From Oscillospiraceae bacterium (GTDB taxonomy: Bacteria > Bacillota > Clostridia > Oscillospirales > Ruminococcaceae): 5,198 nt of DNA. The translations under genes were made by a program, and so were the position numbers. Positions within the stretch are counted from its first letter, which is position 1, and the number at the start of each line of letters is the position of its first letter. Location: the NCBI GenBank assembly GCA_900768735.1, contig CAAGDZ010000261.1, positions 1 through 5,198 on the forward strand. The letters are read 5' to 3'. Under the pieces are notes generated by a model. It was not told where the DNA came from and did no database searches. It worked only from the letters and a program-made list of their open reading frames with translations. Below are positions 1-5,198 of the stretch, piece by piece.

Positions 1-1
1 T

Positions 2-694
2 GCGGCGTCACCTGTGGTTGTCTGCGTACTTACTTTACTTGTCGGCGAAATAAAGCTGTTTAATGAGGCTGAGTCGATTGACAGCGTTATGGCGCTTACT
101 TCAAAGCCTGTAAACGAAATAGCTTCTCAGATTTGCGGCAACCCCGACAGTTATACAGAGATTTTGTTTAACACTACCATTATCGGCGCAGACGAAAATC
201 AGCGGCTGGAGCTTGTCAACGACAGTATAAATGCCCTCGTCCGCAACAGCGGCGACGAGCTGCTGAGCGAATGCTTTGAGTTCGAGGGGTATTCCTCCCG
301 TGCAGAATTTGAAGCTGATATAAAGGCGGCGTCAGAGCTGTATAACGCTCTTGAGGGTATGGATTTGTTCGGCGAGGGTGATATTGCACAAAAGCTGCTT
401 GCCGCACAGAACAAGGATGAAATGGCTCAGAAGCTCTATCAGCTCAGCTTTAAGGATTATCTTGTACGCTTAATTATATCCTACTCGGTGCGCGAGATTA
501 CCGGCAGCAATGATTATGTATATCCGAAGGACACGCAGATAACCGGAACATACGAGGATTTTGCGTTGCTTATTACAACGGCGGAGAAATATCAAAACGG
601 CGAAATATCCGAGCTTGATTTATTCGGCGAGCTTAAAGAGTCTCCGCTCTTGCCGACGGAGCTTTATTCCGAACTGATATTTGCAAATTCGTGA
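2..694 (+). CDS. Partial CDS (5' end missing): small acidic helical protein with N-terminal hydrophobic stretch, unknown function
   Basis: The frame is open from the first complete codon at position 2 to a TGA stop at 692-694, giving 230 visible residues. A GTG at 14 could be read as a start, but only 13 bases precede it, no Shine-Dalgarno sequence is visible there, and the frame stays open upstream (AASP). I therefore treat the gene as truncated by the window edge. The visible N-terminus is hydrophobic (PVVVCVLTLLVG) and resembles the end of a membrane helix or signal anchor. The Cys in it does not sit in a good lipobox. The rest is rich in Glu, Asp, Leu and Ala, with helical stretches such as SRAEFEADIKAASELYNALE and DEMAQKLYQLSFKDYLVRL. 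The product is probably a membrane-anchored or exported helical protein facing outward. I recognise no family or catalytic motif. It ends 31 bp before the giant gene on the same strand with no terminator between them, so cotranscription is likely. That it is coding is well supported; its function is unknown. Confidence 0.8.
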   Translation, partial: AASPVVVCVLTLLVGEIKLFNEAESIDSVMALTSKPVNEIASQICGNPDSYTEILFNTTIIGADENQRLELVNDSINALVRNSGDELLSECFEFEGYSSRAEFEADIKAASELYNALEGMDLFGEGDIAQKLLAAQNKDEMAQKLYQLSFKDYLVRLIISYSVREITGSNDYVYPKDTQITGTYEDFALLITTAEKYQNGEISELDLFGELKESPLLPTELYSELIFANS

Positions 695-713
695 AATAGA
701 TGGGTATATGTTT

Positions 714-719
714 GGAGGT
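714..719 (+). promoter_or_regulatory. Ribosome binding site of the giant gene
   Basis: GGAGGT lies 6 bases upstream of the ATG at 726, a strong Bacillota-type Shine-Dalgarno at near-ideal spacing. It decides the start: the nearer ATG at 721 is in another frame and meets TAA after three codons, whereas the ATG at 726 opens a classical signal peptide. The 31-bp gap between the genes leaves little room for a separate promoter, and none was recognised. Confidence 0.9.
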
Positions 720-725
720 AATGAT

Positions 726-800
726 ATGTTAAAGAAGATTATTTCAGTAATTCTGTCTGCGGCTGTACTTCTCACTACGCCGGCGATAACAGCCTATGCC
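726..800 (+). other. Signal peptide (residues 1-25)
   Basis: The protein begins MLKK, followed by a hydrophobic core (about residues 5-16), then TTPAIT and the type I signal peptidase motif A-Y-A at residues 23-25, with Asp26 next. The +2 Lys-Lys, a core of about 12 residues and the AxA end fit a Sec signal peptide of a Gram-positive bacterium. There is no Cys after the motif, so it is not a lipoprotein signal. Confidence 0.93.
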
Positions 801-3800
801 GATATAATCACACCGGCACCGGACAACAGCAGCGAATCTCCCACAGCGCTGGAGGTCGAAGACGACTATGAGCTTGGCGGTCAGGAAGTCGTTGAAGTAA
901 ATCAGAATGAAACAATAAAATCAGATGTGACCTATAACGATATTTACAATATCGCAAAGGGAAAGAAGCTCATTTTTGAGAGCGGCTACATAACAATAAA
1001 CGAAAAGGCCGTTATCAACGGCGATATAGAAATAAAGGACAACGCCTCTGTCAATATTTACGGTACGGTAAACGGCTGTGTGACCGTCAGCACGGTATCA
1101 TCTCCGGATTACCGCGAGGATACTGACGGTACGCTGTATCGACCTTCAAATCTTATTGTAGGCGGCAGCGCTATTTGCAGCGATATTATTATCGGCTGTG
1201 AGGAAGGCTTTGTCGGAATAGGCGGTACAGTCGGCACGCTTACCGCCCTTGAAAATGCAAACTGCGATCTGGGCGTATGGAGCAGTGCAGTCGTTGACAA
1301 CATCATCTATAACGCACAAAGCAGCGCATGGATGTCGGGCAGGATAGGAGAGCTTCACATAAGCTGCGGAAGTATAGGACTTTCGGGTGCGAAAATATCA
1401 AGGGCTTATGTGGAAAACACCGCTGAATTTTCCATAGATTGCGACAGCCGTGTATCAGAGCTTTATGTCAGCGGAGAAAACGTAAATGTCTACAACTCCG
1501 GATATATAGACAGCCTTGCGTGTATCGGTGCTCCCTTTATGAACGGCGGTGAAATAGCAACCGCATTTGTAAAGGACAGCCCTTGGTTTACATCGGACGA
1601 GGACGGCGGACACAGCTATTCTTCTCCGTATATTATTGAAAATCTCCTTTGTGAAAACTCGTCAATCTGTCTTCGCAGAAGCGACGGTGCATCGCTGTCC
1701 GACGGGATAAAGTACGGCAGCGTAACCTTCGACGGCGGTTATGCGGAATTTGCCAATACTGTTATCGAGTCGGTTTATGCTCACGGCACTATCGGAGGCG
1801 TAAGTCTGGGTAATACACTGATAAACTCGGCATTTCTTGATTTTGATGTAACGGATATAAATGGCTTTAACATAGGAAATCCCGATAAGATATTTATTCT
1901 AAATGCCGCTGTCAGCCAGACATTCTTTGACAAATACTATTCCTTCCTCACCATGATTTATAATAACAAAATCAGCGGCGCGGATGTAAAGGAAGTAATA
2001 CAGAGATTTATCACGGTCAAGGATATAGAGGATAAAGGCATATCCTCGCCCAAGACGATTACTCTCGCCGAGGGAGAAACCGTTAAAATAGACATCGAGG
2101 ACGGTTATGCGCCCTGCGCGGTGGAGGTAAGCTCACCCGACGGAGAGATTAGATTTGTCACTATGACCGGCGGCGCTTTTACCGCCGATAAGAACGGAGC
2201 CTACACCATTACCGTATTCGGTGCATACTACGGCTGTACGGTAATAACGGAGAAAATCCAGCTTCTTAAAACACAGATAAATGCTTACACGGGAGAATAC
2301 GCCTGGGACGGAAACAGCAATTATGTCAATAAAAACAAGGTCGGCATATCCGGCTTTGATATTTCACTTTTTGACATGACCGATAATAAGGCAATAAATG
2401 ATTTCACCGTTGACAAAAACGGCGTACTCACACTTATGCCTGAATACGAGGGGCACAAGCTCAGGCTGACAGCCGTACACGAGTCTGTTAACTGGGGCGG
2501 TTATTGGGGTTATGCGCCCGATGAGGTGACATTTACCGCAGGCGCAGAGCTTGTTGACATAGTCGGCCTGCCGTACGCTGAATTTAACGGATATGTAAGC
2601 GGTAATGAAAATTTCAGCGTTTATATTTACGATTCGAACGGTAAATATTACGATAAAGCAGGTTCACAGGGCAATTCTTTCTGGTCGTCCGAGCGCTTGC
2701 CGCAGGGCAAGTATCAGCTTGTGATAATATGCGACTCTACGGGCAGATACTGCTTCAGACGGCTTTCGGACTTTATCAGGAACGGTCTGATAAACGGCAG
2801 GGATTATATACAGAAAGAGTTTGTGGCTGATGCGGGTACCAGTGCCAGCTTTTTTATAGACTCGCTTCCCGAAGCATCGGTCGTTCAGTCTCCATATATC
2901 GATTATGACAAAACAGCGTTCAACTCTCACGCACAGTCGGCAGTACAGGGCGCTATGGTCGAATTTACGCTGAATTATGCCTTTAAGGAAAACGAAGCGG
3001 TTAGCGACGCCTATGCGGAAATAACCCTCCCCGACGGCTGCGAGGCTTTGGGCGAGATTGCCGCACAGGACGGCGTGCTTACCCTGCCGCTCGACTCCCC
3101 GGAAGGCTCGGTAAGCTTTACGGCGGTGTCGGACAGCGAAAATGATAATGTGATGCTGAACGCGGCGCTCAGATTTAATGTCGGCGGAGCCGAGGAATAC
3201 GCTTATATAGGCACATCGGGCTACAGCACGGTAAAGCTTTCGATGTATGCGCCGGATGCTACGGGCAAGCCGTCTGTTACGTTAAACGGATTTGCAACAC
3301 CCGGACAGACCGTCACCGTTTATGACGGAGATTACAGCGTTGCGACGGCTGTCAGCGGCTCGAACGGCTTCTGGGCCTGCGAGGCGACTTTGTCCTCAGC
3401 TTATGCACACTACCACGATATAACCGCCGTGCTTTACGACGGAACATCGAAGGAAATAAGAACGGAAACCAAAACCGTTTACTGTTCATCAATCGTTCCT
3501 GTTGTTGAAGAATTCAGATTTGAATATTACGTTCACGGACACAGCGCGTCGGTTGTTTTAAGCGGGGATGAATGGGGCAAAAAGCAATGGAGCTATGACT
3601 ATTGGCCCGGCAGCATATTCACTTTTAAGGTAAAGCTGTCAAACAGCGACAATGTCGAAAAGATGTGGATTTCCTCCAACAGGGACAACAGATATTACAC
3701 GCTGGACGGATATTATGACGAAGCAAGCGGTTACTGGATAGCGTCGGGAAAATTCTGCGATGATGAAAGCTATATGCCCGGCGGCTTTTCGGTCGGCTGG

Positions 3801-5198
3801 CAGCTTAAAGAAGACGAGGTAACCTCTATTTTAAAGCGCGTTGATGAGCTTGCAAACGAAGTGAGCGAAATAGAGATACCCACTATGACAGACGAGGAGA
3901 TTGCACAGATAGAACTCCCCAATGAGGCAGTATGCGACTATTCAGGTTTGGTTGAAACCGACGACGGTCTCAGCGGCAACGTAACGGTAGACTTACTCGG
4001 CAACGGAGAGATTGTTACCGATATGCAGATGTCTGTAACCGAGGTGTCCGAGGAAAGAACCATTGATGATTTTATAGCAGAGGGTTATGACTTTGACGCC
4101 GAGCATGGTATGCTGACCAAGCTTGAGTTTGACGAAAATACGGATTGCTATGTATATAAGTCTATTGCTCTCACCGCTGACGAGCAGAGTAAGTCACCTA
4201 CTCTCGGTCAGCTGTCATCCGGCGAAAAGCGCCTGATGACCGATAATCTGCTGTTGGCAGACGGCAATAAAGCAGCGTTGGAAGAACACATATTTACTCA
4301 GGAAAGTCTAACTAACGATCTTTGCGAGATCGGTATATCTTTTAATAAAGAATTATGCAATACTTTTATCAATCAATTGTCGGAAATGGGTGTATCCGGC
4401 GTTGAATCAGTCGGTAACCTAACCGCTTTTTTCAGCGCAATGTGCACTATAGATGATTACAACCGGAAGCTTAATGAGATAAAAGACCGCAGAAACGAGC
4501 TTGCAGTGCTGGAGCAGGATTTTGACTCTGTTTATAACAGTCTCCTTAAATTGTCCTGCACTTGCAGGCACGAGGGAACCTACTGCGTCTGCGAAACCTG
4601 TCCGAACGCAAAAAAACAGGCCATGATTGAGATGACGCATGCAAAACAAAAGCTTGACGCCCTGCAAGATGCAATCAATAAGAATCTTAACCGTCTAACA
4701 GCTCTGGATATGTACTCCACAATATCTTCGGTGCTGATAGGATTGCTGGTAGGCGGACTTATTGTGGGAACCGGCGGCTTGGCTGCTGTTGCCGCAGCAG
4801 CGTTTACTTCAACCTGCGTTACATTTGCGGCAGATAAAATCAAAGATTTTGTATATGACGCCACAGATAAAGGCGCCGTCCTTAAGCAAATCGAGCAAAT
4901 GGAGGACGAATACCGGCAGATAAACAGTGAGGCGCTTCAGGCGGCAGGAAGAGCGCGCGCGACAATTTCCAGCTGCAGCTGCACTTGCGAGACTACCACT
5001 ACAACAACAGAAACAACTACAACCACGACAACCTCCACCACAAGTCCGGATACGTCCGAAACCAGTGCGCCCGAGTCCGAGCCTGAATCGTCTGATGACG
5101 AATCCTCGGATGAAGAGCCGACATCCTCGGACGAAGGACCGACATCCTCGGACGAAGGACCGACATCCTCGGACGAAGGACCGACATCCTCGGACGAA
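726..5198 (+). CDS. Giant exported multidomain protein: beta-solenoid, Ig-like modules, helical hydrophobic module, Thr-rich and acidic repeat tail (3' end missing)
   Basis: One frame runs from ATG 726 to the window edge without a stop: at least 1491 residues, incomplete at the C-terminus. The start is fixed by GGAGGT 6 bases upstream and by a signal peptide (1-25, cleavage after AYA), so the product is exported. Modules in order: a low-complexity acidic linker (26-66); a beta-strand-rich repetitive region read as a beta-solenoid (67-395); a short helical spacer (396-436); beta-sandwich modules near 442-516, 613-670, 740-846, 849-918 and 925-1027; an acidic mixed region (1029-1190); a helical region (1190-1415) with a hydrophobic Gly-zipper at 1333-1369; Cys clusters at 1278-1292 and 1417-1421; a Thr-rich linker; and PTSSDEG repeats. 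No catalytic triad, Walker motif or known enzyme signature was seen. The architecture suggests a surface adhesin, scaffold or large secreted effector. The Thr-rich tail resembles linkers in Ruminococcus secreted proteins that precede a dockerin or anchor. That the gene is real and exported is nearly certain; its role is not known. Confidence 0.95.
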   Translation, partial: MLKKIISVILSAAVLLTTPAITAYADIITPAPDNSSESPTALEVEDDYELGGQEVVEVNQNETIKSDVTYNDIYNIAKGKKLIFESGYITINEKAVINGDIEIKDNASVNIYGTVNGCVTVSTVSSPDYREDTDGTLYRPSNLIVGGSAICSDIIIGCEEGFVGIGGTVGTLTALENANCDLGVWSSAVVDNIIYNAQSSAWMSGRIGELHISCGSIGLSGAKISRAYVENTAEFSIDCDSRVSELYVSGENVNVYNSGYIDSLACIGAPFMNGGEIATAFVKDSPWFTSDEDGGHSYSSPYIIENLLCENSSICLRRSDGASLSDGIKYGSVTFDGGYAEFANTVIESVYAHGTIGGVSLGNTLINSAFLDFDVTDINGFNIGNPDKIFILNAAVSQTFFDKYYSFLTMIYNNKISGADVKEVIQRFITVKDIEDKGISSPKTITLAEGETVKIDIEDGYAPCAVEVSSPDGEIRFVTMTGGAFTADKNGAYTITVFGAYYGCTVITEKIQLLKTQINAYTGEYAWDGNSNYVNKNKVGISGFDISLFDMTDNKAINDFTVDKNGVLTLMPEYEGHKLRLTAVHESVNWGGYWGYAPDEVTFTAGAELVDIVGLPYAEFNGYVSGNENFSVYIYDSNGKYYDKAGSQGNSFWSSERLPQGKYQLVIICDSTGRYCFRRLSDFIRNGLINGRDYIQKEFVADAGTSASFFIDSLPEASVVQSPYIDYDKTAFNSHAQSAVQGAMVEFTLNYAFKENEAVSDAYAEITLPDGCEALGEIAAQDGVLTLPLDSPEGSVSFTAVSDSENDNVMLNAALRFNVGGAEEYAYIGTSGYSTVKLSMYAPDATGKPSVTLNGFATPGQTVTVYDGDYSVATAVSGSNGFWACEATLSSAYAHYHDITAVLYDGTSKEIRTETKTVYCSSIVPVVEEFRFEYYVHGHSASVVLSGDEWGKKQWSYDYWPGSIFTFKVKLSNSDNVEKMWISSNRDNRYYTLDGYYDEASGYWIASGKFCDDESYMPGGFSVGWQLKEDEVTSILKRVDELANEVSEIEIPTMTDEEIAQIELPNEAVCDYSGLVETDDGLSGNVTVDLLGNGEIVTDMQMSVTEVSEERTIDDFIAEGYDFDAEHGMLTKLEFDENTDCYVYKSIALTADEQSKSPTLGQLSSGEKRLMTDNLLLADGNKAALEEHIFTQESLTNDLCEIGISFNKELCNTFINQLSEMGVSGVESVGNLTAFFSAMCTIDDYNRKLNEIKDRRNELAVLEQDFDSVYNSLLKLSCTCRHEGTYCVCETCPNAKKQAMIEMTHAKQKLDALQDAINKNLNRLTALDMYSTISSVLIGLLVGGLIVGTGGLAAVAAAAFTSTCVTFAADKIKDFVYDATDKGAVLKQIEQMEDEYRQINSEALQAAGRARATISSCSCTCETTTTTTETTTTTTTSTTSPDTSETSAPESEPESSDDESSDEEPTSSDEGPTSSDEGPTSSDEGPTSSDE
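924..1910 (+). other. Probable beta-solenoid (parallel beta-helix-like) region, residues ~67-395
   Basis: This part of the giant protein is a long series of short strands separated by Gly, Asn, Asp or Ser turns, for example KKLIFESGYITINEKAVING and then GDIEIKDNASVNIYGTVNG. Later rungs such as SVTFDGGYAEFANTVIESVY keep the same rhythm. Alternating small and hydrophobic residues with turns every roughly 8-25 residues is typical of parallel beta-helix folds found in adhesins and polysaccharide-binding or cleaving proteins. I see no convincing pectate-lyase catalytic pattern, so a structural or binding role is more likely. Nine Cys residues (118, 151, 158, 180, 214, 239, 266, 309, 315) are spread through it. 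The fold is inferred from pattern only. Confidence 0.55.
2049..2273 (+). other. Ig-like or beta-sandwich module, residues ~442-516
   Basis: After a short helical spacer, the sequence turns to alternating strands of the kind seen in extracellular beta-sandwich domains: KTITLAEGETVKIDI, a central VEVSSPDG segment, and the closing GAYTITVFG strand. The order of a Pro-led first strand, GETVKI second strand and final YTITVFG strand is common in bacterial Ig-like domains. It is probably a spacer or binding module; the exact family was not recognised. Confidence 0.5.
2562..2735 (+). other. Transthyretin/CarboxypepD-regulatory-like beta module, residues ~613-670
   Basis: The segment contains FNGYVSGNENFSVYIYDSNG, then NSFW (650-653), then LPQGKYQLVII. 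The order of a G-led strand, a VYIYD strand followed by a turn, and a closing L-PxGxYxL strand is the usual signature of small seven-stranded carrier domains such as the prealbumin-like or regulatory domains in secreted proteins. It looks distantly related to the module at residues 849-918, which has NGFW at the same place. This is a fold-level assignment. Confidence 0.5.
3270..3479 (+). other. Bacterial Ig-like domain, residues ~849-918
   Basis: The pattern VTLNGFATPGQTVTVYDGDY, then VATAVSGSNGFW, then a strand-rich end (ITAVLYDGTSKEI) matches the well-known bacterial Ig-like layout: G-x-A-x-P-G-x-T-V-T-V-Y, then V-x-x-A-x-x-x-x-N-G-x-W, then L and a T-A-x-x-x-D/Y-G close. Such domains serve as repeated stalk or adhesion units in large surface proteins. 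This is the clearest recognisable module in the protein. Confidence 0.7.
3498..3806 (+). other. Aromatic-rich beta module, residues ~925-1027
   Basis: This roughly 100-residue unit is unusually rich in Trp and Tyr: EEFRFEYYVHGH, DEWGKKQWSYDYWPG, KMWISSNRDNRYYTLDGYYD, SGYWIASGKF and SVGWQ. The central part (a strand ending in V-x-K-M-W-I-S, then Y-x-L-x-x-x-Y-D-x-x-x-G-Y-W) resembles beta-sandwich units that recur in very large Clostridia and Bacillus surface proteins. Exposed aromatics could bind carbohydrate, but this is only inferred. Confidence 0.45.
4452..4556 (+). other. Amphipathic helix/coiled-coil segment 1, residues ~1243-1277
   Basis: The segment DDYNRKLNEIKDRRNELAVL, followed by EQDFDSVYNSLLKL, has hydrophobic residues spaced three to four apart between charged ones, as in a coiled coil. 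It is the first of three helices around the hydrophobic segment and leads directly into the first Cys cluster. Confidence 0.6.
4557..4601 (+). other. First Cys cluster, residues 1278-1292 (C-x-C-x-H-x4-C-x-C-x2-C)
   Basis: Cys residues at 1278, 1280, 1287, 1289 and 1292, with His at 1282, give five Cys and one His within 15 residues, placed in a loop between two predicted helices. The spacing could fit metal binding or local disulfides. I recognise no standard zinc-finger or iron-sulfur family. It belongs to the giant exported protein. Confidence 0.7.
4605..4715 (+). other. Amphipathic helix/coiled-coil segment 2, residues ~1294-1330
   Basis: After the Cys loop the chain returns as a charged amphipathic helix (NAKKQAMIEMTHAKQKLDAL, then QDAINKNLNRL) that leads into the hydrophobic segment. 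It is about the same length as segment 1 and could pack against it antiparallel, with the Cys loop as the turn. Confidence 0.6.
4722..4832 (+). other. Gly-zipper hydrophobic segment, residues ~1333-1369
   Basis: About 37 residues without a charged side chain, beginning ISSVLIGLLVGGLIVGTGG and continuing as LAAVAAAAF, then TSTCVTFAA. GxxxG spacings are present at 1339/1343 and 1344/1348. The length would allow one membrane helix or a short helical hairpin turning at the GTGG (1348-1351). Being internal and flanked by amphipathic helices, it is neither a signal peptide nor a C-terminal anchor. Confidence 0.75.
4833..4970 (+). other. Amphipathic helix/coiled-coil segment 3, residues ~1370-1415
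   Basis: The segment begins DKIKDFVYDATDKGAVLK and continues QIEQMEDEYRQINSEALQAA and GRARATIS. It is charged and helical, and closes the helical module just before the CxCxC motif. Arg1411 is the last basic residue in the visible protein. Confidence 0.6.
4974..4988 (+). other. Second Cys cluster C-S-C-T-C, residues 1417-1421
   Basis: Three Cys residues at 1417, 1419 and 1421 end the helical module immediately before the Thr run. The S-C-x-C / C-T-C wording repeats that of the first cluster (S-C-T-C at 1277-1280), suggesting that the two clusters lie near each other and could form disulfides or a shared metal site. Confidence 0.7.
4989..5117 (+). other. Thr-rich then Ser/Asp/Glu-rich linker, residues ~1422-1464
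   Basis: The linker starts with two Thr runs split by a Glu (ETTTTTTETTTTTTTSTT), followed by SPDTSETSAPESEPESSDDE and a first degenerate SSDEE unit. It contains no Lys or Arg. The Thr codons are mixed (ACA, ACC, ACT, ACG), so the run is old or was selected at protein level, unlike the exact DNA repeat that follows. Such linkers are disordered and often glycosylated, and join extracellular modules in Ruminococcus-type proteins. Confidence 0.8.
5118..5198 (+). repeat. 21-bp in-frame tandem repeat, 3.9 exact copies coding PTSSDEG
   Basis: Units start at 5118, 5139, 5160 and 5181. The unit is CCGACATCCTCGGACGAAGG plus A, and the copies are identical base for base; the last is cut at 18 bases by the window edge. 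Each unit adds seven residues, P-T-S-S-D-E-G, so copy-number change keeps the frame. The preceding TCC-TCG-GAT-GAA-GAG at 5103-5117 looks like the diverged ancestor unit. The true number of copies lies beyond the window. Confidence 0.95.

Noticed and set aside
14..16. GTG at 14 as the true start of the upstream gene.
   Set aside because: No ribosome site is visible in the 13 bases before it and the frame remains open to the window edge, so the gene more likely begins upstream. It cannot be excluded from this window alone.
695..725. Possible terminator or promoter between the two genes.
   Set aside because: The 31 bases contain no hairpin followed by a T-run and no recognisable -35/-10 pair; only the ribosome site is supported.
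721..732. ATG at 721, closer to the GGAGGT, as an alternative start.
   Set aside because: It reads ATG-ATA-TGT-TAA, stopping after three codons, and the spacing from the Shine-Dalgarno would be only one base. ATG 726 gives a proper signal peptide.
4209..4232. QLSSGEKR (residues 1162-1169) looks like the ABC/SMC ATPase signature LSSGEKR, near coiled-coil helices.
   Set aside because: The protein is exported, no Walker A or Walker B motif was found in the chain, and the surroundings are acidic and not nucleotide-binding-like. Taken as coincidence.
4580..4864. Minus-strand open frame of 94 codons opposite the hydrophobic segment.
   Set aside because: It lies wholly inside the strongly supported plus-strand gene and shows a low-complexity Ala/Pro/Ser composition typical of an antisense shadow. 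The same reasoning removes the other minus-strand frames at 199-414, 216-407, 1109-1306, 1146-1358, 2664-2930 and 4419-4667.
5118..5198. The tandem repeat as a CRISPR array or intergenic satellite.
   Set aside because: Units are contiguous with no spacers, the period is 21 bp, and they continue the open reading frame as PTSSDEG, so this is a coding repeat.

Overview
The window holds two consecutive plus-strand genes and almost nothing else. Both run off the window: the first is cut at its 5' end, the second at its 3' end. Base composition looks balanced to slightly AT-rich by eye. Other style cues are frequent ATA/AGA codons, a strong GGAGGT ribosome site, a Gram-positive-type signal peptide, and a long Thr run followed by a Ser/Asp/Glu/Pro tail. 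Together these suggest a gut or rumen Clostridia relative of Ruminococcus (Oscillospiraceae). This assignment is inferred from style; the window has no rRNA or marker gene.

Positions 2-694 are the 3' part of a gene for a small, acidic, mostly helical protein. It has a hydrophobic stretch right at the visible start and no family that I recognise. A 31-bp gap with a consensus ribosome site leads into the second gene, so the two are probably cotranscribed.

Positions 726-5198 are one uninterrupted reading frame of at least 1491 codons. I read it codon by codon and found no in-frame stop. It encodes a very large exported protein made of modules, in this order: a signal peptide (1-25); a probable beta-solenoid (about 67-395); a short helical spacer; several beta-sandwich or Ig-like modules (about 442-1027); an acidic mixed region (about 1029-1190); a helical region (about 1190-1415) with a Gly-zipper hydrophobic segment set between amphipathic helices and bracketed by two Cys clusters; a Thr-rich linker; and an exact 21-bp tandem repeat coding PTSSDEG that continues to the window edge.

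The likely picture is a surface-displayed or secreted multidomain protein. Its beta-rich front could bind a ligand or carbohydrate, or act as a stalk. The C-terminal helical module could insert in or contact a membrane. The flexible acidic tail probably leads to an unseen C-terminal anchor, dockerin or effector module. No catalytic motif was recognised. The membrane-active helical module and the expanding repeat tail are the parts most worth following up.
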